Below, one piece after another: positions 26,468 through 36,071 of a stretch of 64,000 bases of DNA. Below the pieces are notes generated by a model, which was not told the origin of the DNA, did not search any database, and was given only the letters and a program-made list of their open reading frames with translations. The translations under genes were made by a program, and so were the position numbers. The stretch's first letter is position 1, and every line of letters begins with the position of its first letter. The stretch is from Larkinella arboricola (GTDB lineage: Bacteria; Bacteroidota; Bacteroidia; Cytophagales; Spirosomataceae). The stretch covers positions 248,001-312,000 of the forward strand of contig NZ_QLMC01000001.1 of NCBI RefSeq assembly GCF_003259745.1, read 5' to 3'.

Positions 26468-28228
26468 ATGAATACAACAGTCAGTGAAATAACGGCAGAA
26501 GAACCGCAGCCGGCTGTTCCGGCTGCCAAGCTAATCAAACCCCTGACGGGAGCCGAAGCACTTATGCAGTCTTTGGTGGCAGAAGGTGTAGATACCATTT
26601 TTGGCTACCCCGGTGGGGCCATTATGCCCGTCTATGACGCACTGTACGACTATCAGGACCGTCTGAATCACATTCTGGTGCGCCACGAGCAGGGCGCGGC
26701 CCACGCAGCCGAAGGGTACGCCCGGGTGACGGGCCGGGCCGGGGTTTGTCTGGTGACTTCGGGGCCGGGCGCGACCAACCTGGTGACGGGAATTGCCGAT
26801 GCCATGATCGACTCCACGCCGATGGTGTGTCTGGTGGGTCAGGTTGGCGTGAAGCTGTTAGGAACTGACGCCTTTCAGGAAACCGATGTAATTGGCGTTA
26901 CGATGCCGATTACGAAGTGGAATTATCAGGTGACAAGCGCCGACGAAATTCCGGAGATCGTGGCCAAGGCATTTTACCTGGCACAAACGGGTCGTCCGGG
27001 ACCGGTCGTGATTGATATTACCAAGAATGCGCAGCAGGAGTTGATGACCAAACCGTTTGAGTACCAAAAGTGCGAGAAGGTAATCAGCTACCGCCCGCGT
27101 CTGGTGCCGAAGCAGGATCAACTCGAGAAAGCGGCTGAACTGATTAATAAAGCCAAAAAACCATACATGCTGGTTGGGCATGGCGTATTGATCGCCAAAG
27201 CCGAGCAGGAACTACTGGCTTTTGTCGAAAAAACCGGTATTCCGGTGGCAACCACGCTGCTGGGCCAATCAGCCATTTCGGTTGACCACCCGTTGTACAT
27301 GGGTTGGCTCGGTATGCACGGCAACTACGGCCCTAACGTTATGACGGATCAGTGCGATCTGCTGATTGGCGTGGGAATGCGGTTTGACGACCGCGTAACG
27401 GGCAATCCCGATCTGTTTGCCCGGCAGGCCAAAGTGGTTCATATTGAAATTGATCCGGCAGAAATCGATAAGATTATTAAAGCCGATGCCCCGGTAATCG
27501 GTGATGCCAAGGAGGTTTTAACGCGCTTGATGCCGCTGGTTCATCAGAACGATCATACGGCTTGGCGCAACGAATTCCGGAAATACGACGACATTGAGGA
27601 CCAGAAGGTAACGCATCCCGCCATTGCACCGACGACCGAGAAAATCAAAATGGCGGAAGCCATCGATTTGCTGTCGAAAAAAACGCGCGGGGAAGCCGTC
27701 ATGGTGGCGGATGTAGGCCAGCACCAGATGATGACGTCGGCGTACTACGAATTCAAGAAACCGCATAGTCTGGTTACATCGGGTGGTTTAGGCACGATGG
27801 GCTTCGCTTTACCGGCGGCTTTCGGGGCCAAAGTGGGCGATCCAAGCCGTGAGGTAATTGCCATCATCGGCGACGGCTGTTTCCAGATGACGATTCAGGA
27901 GTTGGGAACCATCGCGCAAAGCAAACTTCCGGTGAAAATTATCATCCTGAATAACAACTTCTTAGGGATGGTTCGCCAGTGGCAGCAACTGTTCTTCGAC
28001 CGTCGGTATTCGTTTGTCGAATTGCAGAACCCCGACTTTATTACCATTGGGAAGGGCTTCGGAATCGACGGCCATACCTGCGCCAACCGGGAAGATCTTT
28101 CGGCGTCGCTCGATACGTTACTGGCATCCGACAAACCGTATCTGCTGGAAATTATCGTCGAGAAAGAAGAAAACGTTTTCCCGATGGTTCCGGCCGGTAC
28201 CAGCGTGGCCTCCATTCGGCTCGAATAG
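26468..28228 (+). CDS. ilvB: acetolactate synthase, large (catalytic) subunit
   Basis: TPP- and FAD-dependent enzyme that makes acetolactate or acetohydroxybutyrate. N-terminal TPP domain: F-G-Y-P-G-G-A-I-M-P with the catalytic Glu in R-H-E-Q-G-A-A-H-A-A-E-G-Y-A-R. The C-terminal TPP-binding motif is G-D-G-C-F-Q-M ... I-I-L-N-N-N-F-L-G-M-V. ATG at 26468 gives 586 residues; an earlier frame from 26387 overlaps ilvD and adds a basic, non-conserved tail. The residues before the TPP domain are Glu/Pro-rich. Followed by ilvN after 112 bases. Confidence 0.97.
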   Translation: MNTTVSEITAEEPQPAVPAAKLIKPLTGAEALMQSLVAEGVDTIFGYPGGAIMPVYDALYDYQDRLNHILVRHEQGAAHAAEGYARVTGRAGVCLVTSGPGATNLVTGIADAMIDSTPMVCLVGQVGVKLLGTDAFQETDVIGVTMPITKWNYQVTSADEIPEIVAKAFYLAQTGRPGPVVIDITKNAQQELMTKPFEYQKCEKVISYRPRLVPKQDQLEKAAELINKAKKPYMLVGHGVLIAKAEQELLAFVEKTGIPVATTLLGQSAISVDHPLYMGWLGMHGNYGPNVMTDQCDLLIGVGMRFDDRVTGNPDLFARQAKVVHIEIDPAEIDKIIKADAPVIGDAKEVLTRLMPLVHQNDHTAWRNEFRKYDDIEDQKVTHPAIAPTTEKIKMAEAIDLLSKKTRGEAVMVADVGQHQMMTSAYYEFKKPHSLVTSGGLGTMGFALPAAFGAKVGDPSREVIAIIGDGCFQMTIQELGTIAQSKLPVKIIILNNNFLGMVRQWQQLFFDRRYSFVELQNPDFITIGKGFGIDGHTCANREDLSASLDTLLASDKPYLLEIIVEKEENVFPMVPAGTSVASIRLE

Positions 28229-28291
28229 CGTACCTGCGGACTTAATTCCGTGAGCGGTTTACATAAAAGTTATAGAAGACACGGACTGAAG

Positions 28292-28315
28292 CCTGCGTAG
28301 CGCAACCTACGCGGC
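28292..28315. repeat. small hairpin in the ilvB-ilvN spacer
   Basis: GCGTAG (28295-28300) and CTACGC (28307-28312) pair around a 6-base loop, extended by a T:G and a C:G pair. It has no T tail, so it is not a standard terminator; it may tune ilvN expression or protect RNA. Confidence 0.4.
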
Positions 28316-28340
28316 TCGGTTCCTGGGTACGAATACAAAG

Positions 28341-28874
28341 ATGAATACATACACCATTTGCATATTCACCGAAAATACGATTGGTCTGCTCAATCGGATC
28401 ACGATTATTTTCACGCGTCGGCGCATCAACATCGAAAGCCTGACGGTTTCGGAAACCGAACGGAAGGGGGTTTCACGGTTTACCATTGTGATCAAACACG
28501 AGTCGCGGGAAACCGTCGAAAAACTGGTTCGCCAGATTCGGAAGATCATTGAGGTAATGGCGGTTTTTGGGTATCTGAACGACGAAATCGTTTCGAACGA
28601 AATCGCCCTGTTCAAGATCGCCACTCCGCTGGGCTCCAAGCCGCTGGATATTGAATACATTAATAAGCATTTCAATGCCTGGGTAGTATATTGGCAACTG
28701 GATTACGTGGTGATCGAGAAAACCGGTTCGGAGAAGGAGATTTTCGAGTTTTTCAGTTACATCAAACCCCACGGAATCCTGGAATTCGTTCGTTCGGGCC
28801 GGGTGGCGGTTGGCAAAACCGAAAAGGGTCTGGTTGAATACTTGCCTGAATATGAGTGGGAATATTATTTGTAA
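28341..28874 (+). CDS. ilvN: acetolactate synthase, small (regulatory) subunit
   Basis: Regulatory partner of IlvB. The N-terminal ACT domain is clear (Y-T-I-C-I-F-T-E-N-T-I-G-L-L-N-R-I, then R-R-I-N-I-E-S-L-T-V-S-E), the region where valine binds in this family. A second domain extends to residue 177. The length matches Bacteroidota/plant-type single-ACT subunits, longer than E. coli IlvN (~96) and close to IlvH (~163). Confidence 0.95.
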   Translation: MNTYTICIFTENTIGLLNRITIIFTRRRINIESLTVSETERKGVSRFTIVIKHESRETVEKLVRQIRKIIEVMAVFGYLNDEIVSNEIALFKIATPLGSKPLDIEYINKHFNAWVVYWQLDYVVIEKTGSEKEIFEFFSYIKPHGILEFVRSGRVAVGKTEKGLVEYLPEYEWEYYL

Positions 28875-29072
28875 AAACGATATTTGCGGCCGGATTCTAA
28901 TACGTCTATACGCCAGCCGTTTTTAGCCGCACCCATTTAGCAGGTTGCGCATCGGTTCCGGAAAAGTCAGGCTAAGTGCGCTCGCTATGCTGAAGCCGTA
29001 GCTTCGCTGATGTATTCCATTCATTTTCCATAAATCTGTAATCAATTTCAGTTCAAATAAACTAGTCAAACA

Positions 29073-30116
29073 ATGGCAAAAATTAACTTCGGCGGAGTTG
29101 AAGAAGAAGTCGTGACCCGCGAAGAATTTCCTCTCGAGAAAGCCAGAGAAACTCTCAAAGATGAAGTCATCGCCGTCATCGGTTACGGTGTACAGGGCCC
29201 CGGCCAGTCGCTGAATATGCGCGACAATGGTTTCAATGTAATCGTTGGCCAACGCAAAGGCAAAACCTACGACAAAGCCGTGAGCGATGGATGGGTGTCG
29301 GGCGAAACCTTGTTTGAAATTGAAGAAGCCCTCGAAAAAGGAACCATTATTTGCTTCCTGCTGTCGGATGCCGCTCAGATTGAACTGTGGCCGACCGTGA
29401 AAAAATACCTGACTCCCGGCAAATCGCTGTATTTCTCGCACGGTTTCGGGGTAACGTACAAAGACCAGACCGGTATTGTACCGCCGACCGATGTAGACGT
29501 ATTCCTGGTGGCTCCGAAAGGCTCCGGAACCTCTCTACGCCGGTTGTTCGTAGAAGGCAAAGGCTTGAACTCGAGCTTTGCAATCTATCAGGATGCCACC
29601 GGTAAAGCCCGCGAAAAAGCCATTGCGATGGGAATTGGCGTAGGTTCAGGTTACCTGTTCGAAACTGATTTCTACAAAGAAGTAACATCTGACCTGACTG
29701 GCGAACGCGGTACACTGATGGGCGCCATCCAGGGAATTTTTGCCGCTCAGTATGAAGTACTGCGCGCCAACGGTCACTCGCCGTCAGAAGCCTTCAACGA
29801 AACCGTCGAAGAACTGACGCAGTCGCTGATGCCGCTCGTTGCCGAAAACGGAATGGACTGGATGTATGCCAACTGCTCGACCACGGCCCAACGCGGTGCG
29901 CTCGACTGGTGGAAACCGTTCCGGGATGCCACCAAGCCGGTTTTCGAACAATTGTATAATTCGGTGAAAGCGGGTGAGCAGGCCAACATCTCGATTACCC
30001 GCAACTCACAGGCCGATTACCGCGAAAAACTGGAGGAAGAACTGAAAGAACTCCGCGAATCAGAAATGTGGCGGGCCGGTTCAGCCGTTCGCAGCCTGCG
30101 TCCGGAGCGCAACTAA
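29073..30116 (+). CDS. ilvC: ketol-acid reductoisomerase
   Basis: NADPH- and Mg-dependent isomerisation and reduction of acetolactate. Rossmann motif G-Y-G-V-Q-G-P-G-Q at about residues 38-46. The cofactor loop V-G-Q-R-K-G-K-T holds basic residues that suit NADPH. Metal-binding region: E-T-D-F-Y-K-E-V-T-S-D-L-T-G-E-R-G, and a C-terminal E-E-L ... L-M-P segment. 347 residues places it in the short class I KARI group, not the ~490-residue E. coli type. Preceded by a 198-base spacer without a recognisable gene. Confidence 0.97.
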   Translation: MAKINFGGVEEEVVTREEFPLEKARETLKDEVIAVIGYGVQGPGQSLNMRDNGFNVIVGQRKGKTYDKAVSDGWVSGETLFEIEEALEKGTIICFLLSDAAQIELWPTVKKYLTPGKSLYFSHGFGVTYKDQTGIVPPTDVDVFLVAPKGSGTSLRRLFVEGKGLNSSFAIYQDATGKAREKAIAMGIGVGSGYLFETDFYKEVTSDLTGERGTLMGAIQGIFAAQYEVLRANGHSPSEAFNETVEELTQSLMPLVAENGMDWMYANCSTTAQRGALDWWKPFRDATKPVFEQLYNSVKAGEQANISITRNSQADYREKLEEELKELRESEMWRAGSAVRSLRPERN

Positions 30117-30124
30117 TGTTTAAG

Positions 30125-30223
30125 GCAGGGCTCCCTGCATGATCGTGGGAGTTTAGGAACTCGTTGTTAAAGTTTGCTGTAATTTGAGTAACTTTAACAT
30201 CCCATTAGGGCTCCTGAACTCCC
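30125..30223. repeat. nested inverted repeats in the ilvC-ilvA spacer
   Basis: GCAGGG-ct-CCCTGC (30125-30138) is followed by arms GGGAGTTTAGGA (30147-30158) and TCCTGAACTCCC (30212-30223), 12 bp with one wobble. A 10-bp pair TGTTAAAGTT (30165-30174)/AACTTTAACA (30190-30199) nests inside. No T-tail follows. It is structured RNA or a degenerate mobile repeat. Confidence 0.55.
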
Positions 30224-30252
30224 CGATCCTTAAACTTCAAAACTTTAAAAAC

Positions 30253-31521
30253 GTGGTAGAAGCGGAGAAAAAAATCACCTTTCCGGACGTAGACAACATC
30301 TATCTGGCGGCTGATCGGTTGCGGGGCGTTGCCGTGCATACACCGTTGCAGGAAAATCTGAACCTTTCGGATAAGTATGCGGCCAATATCTTCCTGAAAC
30401 GGGAAGATATGCAGGTGGTACGGTCCTATAAAATTCGGGGCGCTTACAACAAGATGGCGAGTTTGTCTGCCGAAGCGTTAGCCAAAGGGGTGGTTTGCGC
30501 CAGTGCCGGTAATCACGCACAGGGGCTGGCCTATGCCTGCCGTAAAATGGCTGTCAAGGGGATTATTTTCATGCCGACCACCACACCCAATCAAAAAGTC
30601 AAACAGGTTAAACTGTTTGGGAAAGAGTTTGTGGAGGTTGTTTTAACCGGCGACACCTACGACGATGCGTATCATTCGGCCATTGATTACGTAAATAGCC
30701 ACGATAGCACGTTTGTTCATCCGTTCGATGACTTGCAGGTTATTGAAGGTCAGGGAACCGTTGGGCTGGAAATCTTCAAAGATTCTAACTTCAAGATTGA
30801 TTACCTGCTGATGGCCATTGGTGGGGGCGGTCTGGCATCGGGTGTTTCGACGGTATTCCGGCAATTAAGCCCCCGAACGAAGCTGATCGGTGTCGAGCCG
30901 CTGGGGGCGCCCACCATGAAAGTGTCGATGGACGAAGGGCATATTGTTGCCCTGGATGAAATTGATAAATTTGTTGATGGGGCTGCCGTGAAACGCCCCG
31001 GCGATACGACGTTCGAAGTCTGTCGCCAAAATCTCGATCAGGTGATTCTGATCCCCGAAGGCAAGGTATGCACGACCATTCTGCAACTTTACAATGAAGA
31101 TGCCATTGTGGCCGAACCGGCGGGTGCGCTGACCATTGCGGCTCTGGATTTTCTGAAAGACGAGATCAAAGGCAAAAACGTGGTTTGCCTGGTCAGCGGA
31201 GGAAATAACGACATTACCCGTACGGAAGAAATCAAGGAGCGGTCACTGCTGTACGAAGGACTAAAGCATTACTTTATCATCCGGTTTCCGCAGCGGGCCG
31301 GTGCCATGCGTGAGTTCCTGAGCGGTGTGCTGGGCGAAACCGACGATATTACCCTGTTTGAATATTCCAAGAAAACCAATCGGGAGCGCGGTCCGGCTCT
31401 GGTCGGTATCGAGTTAAAAACCAAAGCGGATTTTGAACCGTTGCTGCAACGCATGCGTGAAGCCAAAATCCATTTTGAATACCTGAACGACAAGCCGGAT
31501 CTGTTTGAGTTTTTAATTTAG
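30253..31521 (+). CDS. ilvA: threonine dehydratase (biosynthetic)
   Basis: PLP enzyme that deaminates threonine to 2-ketobutyrate for isoleucine. The PLP lysine is in V-R-S-Y-K-I-R-G-A-Y-N-K, S-A-G-N-H-A-Q-G follows, and the phosphate loop is G-G-G-G-L-A-S-G. The C-terminal ~85 residues form a single ACT-like regulatory domain (I-I-R-F-P-Q-R-A-G-A-M). I prefer the GTG at 30253 (422 residues). An earlier TTG at 30184 adds 23 residues translated from a self-complementary spacer, so it is unlikely. This start choice is the uncertain part of the call. Confidence 0.93.
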   Translation: MVEAEKKITFPDVDNIYLAADRLRGVAVHTPLQENLNLSDKYAANIFLKREDMQVVRSYKIRGAYNKMASLSAEALAKGVVCASAGNHAQGLAYACRKMAVKGIIFMPTTTPNQKVKQVKLFGKEFVEVVLTGDTYDDAYHSAIDYVNSHDSTFVHPFDDLQVIEGQGTVGLEIFKDSNFKIDYLLMAIGGGGLASGVSTVFRQLSPRTKLIGVEPLGAPTMKVSMDEGHIVALDEIDKFVDGAAVKRPGDTTFEVCRQNLDQVILIPEGKVCTTILQLYNEDAIVAEPAGALTIAALDFLKDEIKGKNVVCLVSGGNNDITRTEEIKERSLLYEGLKHYFIIRFPQRAGAMREFLSGVLGETDDITLFEYSKKTNRERGPALVGIELKTKADFEPLLQRMREAKIHFEYLNDKPDLFEFLI

Positions 31522-31613
31522 ACCGTTGCGGACGTTTCGTAGTGCAGAATTAAGAGTTTCCTCCGCCATCGGTCTGATCACGGGGAAATAGAAAATAAGT
31601 AAGAACTATAGCC

Positions 31614-33017
31614 ATGAGTCAGCCTAAAACACTTTTCGATAAAATCTGGGATGCCCACGTCGTCAAGGCGATGGACGGCGGACCGGATGCCGTCTTTATC
31701 GATCGCCATTTTATTCACGAAGTGACCAGTCCGCAGGCTTTTGACGGGTTGCGGAAGCGGGGCATCGGTGTTTTCAACGTTGCGCGTACCACGGCGACGG
31801 CTGATCACAACGTACCAACGAAAGATCAGCATTTGCCCATCAAAGAAGCCCTTTCGCGGCATCAGGTAGAAACTCTCCGAAAAAACTGCGCCGAATTTGG
31901 TGTTGAACTCTACGATCTGGGACACCCGTTTCAGGGCATTGTCCACATTATCGGCCCTGAACTGGGCCTGACCCTGCCGGGCATGACCATCGTTTGCGGT
32001 GACAGCCACACCAGTACCCACGGCGCACTCGGCAACATTGCATTCGGTATCGGAACCAGCGAGGTAGAGCAGGTGCTGGCAACCCAGTGCATTCTGCAAT
32101 ACAAGCCGAAGCGGATGCGCATCAACATCAACGGGCAACTGACGAAAGGCGTCAGCTCGAAAGATATTATTCTGTACATCATTTCCCAGATCTCGGCCAG
32201 CGGGGCAACGGGCTATTTCGTTGAATACGCCGGAGATACCATTCGGGGTTTGTCGATGGAAGCGCGGATGACGATCTGCAACATGAGCATCGAAATGGGT
32301 GCCCGTGGCGGTCTGATTGCTCCGGATGAAACCACGTTTGAATACATTCGCGGTCGTCGGTTTGCGCCCCAGGGCGAAGCGTTTGACCAGGCCGTTGAAC
32401 ACTGGCGGACGCTGAAAACCGACGAAGGCGCCGAGTTTGATGTGGAACTGAATTATAAAGCCGAAGACATCGGTCCGATGATTACCTACGGTACTAACCC
32501 CGGTATGGGTATCAGTGTCGACAGCCACGTTCCGAACCTGAGCGAAATACCGCAGAGCGAACTGGCTTCCTACACCAAGTCGCTGGCGTATATGGGTCTG
32601 GAGCCGGGTACGGAACTGGTGGGAAAACCGGTTGATTACGTCTTTATCGGTTCGTGTACGAACGCCCGGATTGAAGATTTGCGGACGGTTGCCGATTTTG
32701 TCAAAGGAAAGCGAAAAGCTGAAGGTGTCGAGGTCTGGATTGTACCGGGTTCCGTTCAGGTTTCCAATCAGGCCAAAGCCGAGGGGCTGGATCAGGTGTT
32801 TCTCGAAGCCGGTTTTGAACTCCGCGAACCGGGCTGTTCGGCTTGTCTGGGCATGAACGAAGACAAGGTTCCGGCGGGTAAATACTGTATTTCTACGTCT
32901 AACCGCAACTTCGAAGGCCGTCAGGGCCCCGGCGCACGGACGTTCCTGGCCAGCCCGATTATGGCGGCAGCCGCTGCCGTGACCGGCAAAGTAACCGACG
33001 TACGGCAATTGGTGTAA
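31614..33017 (+). CDS. leuC: 3-isopropylmalate dehydratase, large subunit
   Basis: Aconitase-family Fe-S isomerase of leucine synthesis, working with LeuD. Cluster cysteines are in G-S-C-T-N-A-R and G-C-S-A-C-L-G-M; also seen are D-S-H-T-S-T-H-G and the start [10 protein letters not shown]. 467 residues, normal. leuD begins 13 bases after the stop. A 506-codon open frame opposite this gene is a compositional shadow. Confidence 0.97.
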   Translation: MSQPKTLFDKIWDAHVVKAMDGGPDAVFIDRHFIHEVTSPQAFDGLRKRGIGVFNVARTTATADHNVPTKDQHLPIKEALSRHQVETLRKNCAEFGVELYDLGHPFQGIVHIIGPELGLTLPGMTIVCGDSHTSTHGALGNIAFGIGTSEVEQVLATQCILQYKPKRMRININGQLTKGVSSKDIILYIISQISASGATGYFVEYAGDTIRGLSMEARMTICNMSIEMGARGGLIAPDETTFEYIRGRRFAPQGEAFDQAVEHWRTLKTDEGAEFDVELNYKAEDIGPMITYGTNPGMGISVDSHVPNLSEIPQSELASYTKSLAYMGLEPGTELVGKPVDYVFIGSCTNARIEDLRTVADFVKGKRKAEGVEVWIVPGSVQVSNQAKAEGLDQVFLEAGFELREPGCSACLGMNEDKVPAGKYCISTSNRNFEGRQGPGARTFLASPIMAAAAAVTGKVTDVRQLV

Positions 33018-33030
33018 ACAGACATTCAGA

Positions 33031-33630
33031 ATGAGCAAAGAAACTTTGGATAAACTTGTCTCAACGGCAGCTCCGCTACCGATTGAGAATATTGACACCG
33101 ATCAGATCATCCCGGCGCGGTTTCTCAAAGCCACTACGCGCGAAGGCTTCGGCGATAACCTGTTTCGTGACTGGCGTTATACAAGCGACGATACGCCCAA
33201 AGCCGATTTCGTCCTGAACGACCCGACGTATGCGGGTGCCCGGATACTGGTTGCGGGTAAAAATTTCGGAATGGGTTCCAGCCGGGAACATGCCGCCTGG
33301 GCGTTGCACGACTATGGCTTTAAGGTGGTTATTTCCAGCTTCTTCGCCGACATCTTCCGAAACAATGCCCTGAACAACTTTGTGTTGCCCGCTCAGGTAT
33401 CGGATGCGTTTCTGGCCGAAATTTTCAAAGCCGTTGAAGCCAATCCCCAGACACAAATCACGGTTGATCTGGTTAATCAGGAGATTATTCTGGAAAACGG
33501 GTTGAAAGAATCATTCGCCATCAACGCCTACAAAAAGCAGTGTTTGATGAACGGATACGATGACATTGATTACCTGTTGAGCTTAAAAGAAGAAATCAAA
33601 CAATACGATCTAGCCCATACAAATTTTTGA
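33031..33630 (+). CDS. leuD: 3-isopropylmalate dehydratase, small subunit
   Basis: Swivel-domain partner of LeuC. Typical blocks: [29 protein letters not shown] and [10 protein letters not shown]. 199 residues, the usual length. Its stop codon lies at the edge of the AATGAGYG inverted repeat that fills the leuD-leuB spacer. Confidence 0.97.
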   Translation: MSKETLDKLVSTAAPLPIENIDTDQIIPARFLKATTREGFGDNLFRDWRYTSDDTPKADFVLNDPTYAGARILVAGKNFGMGSSREHAAWALHDYGFKVVISSFFADIFRNNALNNFVLPAQVSDAFLAEIFKAVEANPQTQITVDLVNQEIILENGLKESFAINAYKKQCLMNGYDDIDYLLSLKEEIKQYDLAHTNF

Positions 33631-33714
33631 ATGAGCGAATGAGCGAATGAGTGAATAACTGCCGGATTTTTAGCACCTTATTCACTCATTCGCTCATTCA
33701 CTCATTCGCTCATT
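33630..33714. repeat. inverted array of an 8-base word (AATGAGYG) between leuD and leuB
   Basis: The left arm has three head-to-tail copies (AATGAGCG, AATGAGCG, AATGAGTG) ending in AATAA at 33658. The right arm (33678-33714) has four complementary copies in alternating CG/TG versions. The arms pair over nearly 30 bp with a ~19-base loop. The unequal copy number suggests slippage-type growth and shrinkage. Confidence 0.8.
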
Positions 33715-33722
33715 GAAGAGGA

Positions 33723-34793
33723 ATGAAGAAACACATTGTAGTCATCGCCGGCGACGGCATTGGTCAGGAAGTAACAACCGTTGGGAAACAGGTTCTGGAC
33801 CGCATCGCGGAGAAATTTGGTCACGAGTTTACGTACGACGAAGCCCTGATTGGTCACGCGGCTATCGAAGCGACGGGAAATCCGCTGCCGGAAGAAACCA
33901 TTACCAAATCCAAGCAGTCGGACGCCATTCTGTTCGGTGCCGTTGGTCATCCGAAATACGACAACGACCCATCGGCCAAAGTTCGGCCCGAGCAGGGATT
34001 ACTGGGAATCCGGAAAGCCCTGGGCCTGTATGCCAACCTAAGACCCATCAAGCTGTTCGACGAGCTTTTGCAGGCTTCGAGCATCAAGCCGGAATTTCTG
34101 CAAGGTGCCGATATTCTATTCTTCCGTGAGCTGACGGGCGACGTCTATTTTGGCGAAAAAGGCCGCAAAGACGAGGGTGATACGGCTTATGACCAGATGA
34201 TCTACAGCCGTTACGAAGTAGAACGGATTGCCGTCAAAGCGTTTGAAGCCGCCATGACCCGCCGGAAAAAACTGTGCTCGGTGGATAAAGCCAACGTACT
34301 GGAATCGTCCCGGCTCTGGCGCGAAGTGGTGCAGGAAGTGGCCAAACGGTATCCCGAAGTGGAAGTAGAACACCAGTTTATCGATGCCGCTGCCATGCTG
34401 CTCATTAAAGATCCGCGTCGGTTTGATGTCGTGGTGACGGGCAACCTGTTCGGCGATATTCTGACGGACGAAGCTTCGCAGATTGCGGGTTCGATGGGAA
34501 TGCTGGCGTCGGCTTCCATCGGCGACACCACGGGGTTGTATGAGCCTATTCACGGGTCGGCCCACGACATTACGGGCAAAGGCGTTGCTAATCCGCTGGC
34601 GTCGGTACTGTCGGCGGCTCTGATGCTCGATATTTCGTTTGGTATGAAAGCCGAAGCCGAGGCCGTTGTCAACGCCGTTGACCAGGTTTTGAAAGCCGGT
34701 TTCCGGACCCGTGATATTGCCGATGCGACCACACCCGCACACCTGATTTTAGGTACAGGAGAAATGGGACAGCAGTTGCTTTCCAAACTTTGA
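33723..34793 (+). CDS. leuB: 3-isopropylmalate dehydrogenase
   Basis: NAD-dependent oxidative decarboxylase. Family blocks: A-G-D-G-I-G-Q-E-V, the [11 protein letters not shown] region, [18 protein letters not shown] and [12 protein letters not shown], plus the nucleotide loop [10 protein letters not shown]. 356 residues. An AGAGG six bases upstream of the ATG is one of the better ribosome-binding sequences in this window. Confidence 0.97.
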   Translation: MKKHIVVIAGDGIGQEVTTVGKQVLDRIAEKFGHEFTYDEALIGHAAIEATGNPLPEETITKSKQSDAILFGAVGHPKYDNDPSAKVRPEQGLLGIRKALGLYANLRPIKLFDELLQASSIKPEFLQGADILFFRELTGDVYFGEKGRKDEGDTAYDQMIYSRYEVERIAVKAFEAAMTRRKKLCSVDKANVLESSRLWREVVQEVAKRYPEVEVEHQFIDAAAMLLIKDPRRFDVVVTGNLFGDILTDEASQIAGSMGMLASASIGDTTGLYEPIHGSAHDITGKGVANPLASVLSAALMLDISFGMKAEAEAVVNAVDQVLKAGFRTRDIADATTPAHLILGTGEMGQQLLSKL

Positions 34794-34833
34794 TCAAGCG
34801 AGAACATTCTACTCAATTTATTCTTTATCAACC

Positions 34834-35973
34834 ATGAGCCAACGGATTTATATTTTCGACACCACCCTGCGCGACGGCGAGCAAGTGCCGGGTAGCCAGC
34901 TAACCACGGATGAAAAAATTGTGGTGGCGAAAGAACTGGAACGTCTCGGTGTTGACATCATCGAAGCGGGCTTTCCGATTTCCAGCCCCGGTGACTTTCA
35001 GTCGGTCGTTGCCATTTCGAAAGCCGTTTCCGAACCGGTTATCTGTGCGCTTTCACGGGCTAAAAAAGAAGACATTGATGCCGCTGGCGAAGCGTTGAAA
35101 TATGCCAAGCGGGGGCGGATTCACACCGGAATCGGTTCGTCGGATATTCATATCCGGAACAAATTCAACAGCACCCGCGAGCAGATTCTGGAGCAGGCTG
35201 TTGCCGCCGTCAAACACGCCCGCAGCTACGTGGAGGATGTGGAGTTTTACGCCGAAGATGCCGGTCGGGCCGACCTTCAGTTTCTGGCCCAGCTGACCGA
35301 AGCCGTGATTGCCGCTGGTGCAACGGTTGTTAACCTGCCCGATACAACCGGTTACTGCCTGCCCGACGAATACGGTAAGAAAATCAAGTACATTTACGAG
35401 AACGTTTCCAACGTTCATCAGGCCATTATATCCATCCACTGCCACAACGACCTTGGGCTGGCAACCGCCAACACACTGGCCGGTATTCAGAACGGCGCGC
35501 GTCAGGTGGAAGTAACCATCAACGGTATTGGCGAACGCGCCGGCAATACCTCACTGGAAGAAGTGGTGATGGCCCTGAAAGTGCATAAAGAACTCGGTTT
35601 TGAAACCGGTATTGATGCCAAACGTCTGTACCCGATCAGCCAGCTGGTGTCTGAAATGATGCGGATGCCGGTGCAGGCCAACAAAGCCATCGTGGGCCGG
35701 AATGCGTTTGCACACTCATCGGGTATTCACCAGGACGGTTTCCTGAAACACGCCGAGAACTACGAAATCATGACCCCGCAGGAAGTGGGCGTGCCCAAGT
35801 CGTCGATTGTACTGACGGCCCGCAGCGGTCGCCACGCGTTGAAACACCGGCTCGAACTGCTGGGCTATCGCTACGACAAACCCACGCTGGATACGCTCTA
35901 CAAACGCTTTCTGGACATGGCCGATGTTCGTAAGGAAGTGAATGATAAAGATTTGATGGAGTTGATCCGCTAA
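34834..35973 (+). CDS. leuA: 2-isopropylmalate synthase, short form lacking the regulatory domain
   Basis: HMGL-like TIM-barrel enzyme that condenses acetyl-CoA with 2-ketoisovalerate. Catalytic motifs are present: D-T-T-L-R-D-G-E-Q, the metal ligands in [17 protein letters not shown] and H-S-S-G-I-H-Q-D-G. At 379 residues it ends after the linker subdomains and lacks the ~130-residue C-terminal leucine-binding (LeuA_dimer) domain of ~510-residue LeuA. It may therefore escape leucine feedback, or a second full-length enzyme may exist elsewhere. Citramalate or homocitrate synthase activity is a less likely alternative given leuC, leuD and leuB next door. Confidence 0.9.
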   Translation: MSQRIYIFDTTLRDGEQVPGSQLTTDEKIVVAKELERLGVDIIEAGFPISSPGDFQSVVAISKAVSEPVICALSRAKKEDIDAAGEALKYAKRGRIHTGIGSSDIHIRNKFNSTREQILEQAVAAVKHARSYVEDVEFYAEDAGRADLQFLAQLTEAVIAAGATVVNLPDTTGYCLPDEYGKKIKYIYENVSNVHQAIISIHCHNDLGLATANTLAGIQNGARQVEVTINGIGERAGNTSLEEVVMALKVHKELGFETGIDAKRLYPISQLVSEMMRMPVQANKAIVGRNAFAHSSGIHQDGFLKHAENYEIMTPQEVGVPKSSIVLTARSGRHALKHRLELLGYRYDKPTLDTLYKRFLDMADVRKEVNDKDLMELIR

Positions 35974-36028
35974 TCGGAATACCGTCAGGTCTACCGGCCC
36001 GACGGCTTTTAAAAATAGATACGAATCC

Positions 36029-36057
36029 AAAGGACGGGCGTAAGCTTGTCCTTTTTT
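36029..36057 (+). terminator. terminator of the ilv/leu array
   Basis: AAAGGACGGGC, loop GTAA, GCTTGTCCTTT gives an 11-bp stem with two G:T pairs, followed by T residues. It lies 55 bases after leuA and 15 bases before prmA. Confidence 0.8.
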
Positions 36058-36071
36058 CGTTTCTTTACAGC

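Noticed and set aside
31578-33098. 506-codon open frame opposite leuC
   Set aside because: Composition shadow: leuC has full family motifs, and the antisense translation (Arg/His/Gln-rich) resembles nothing.
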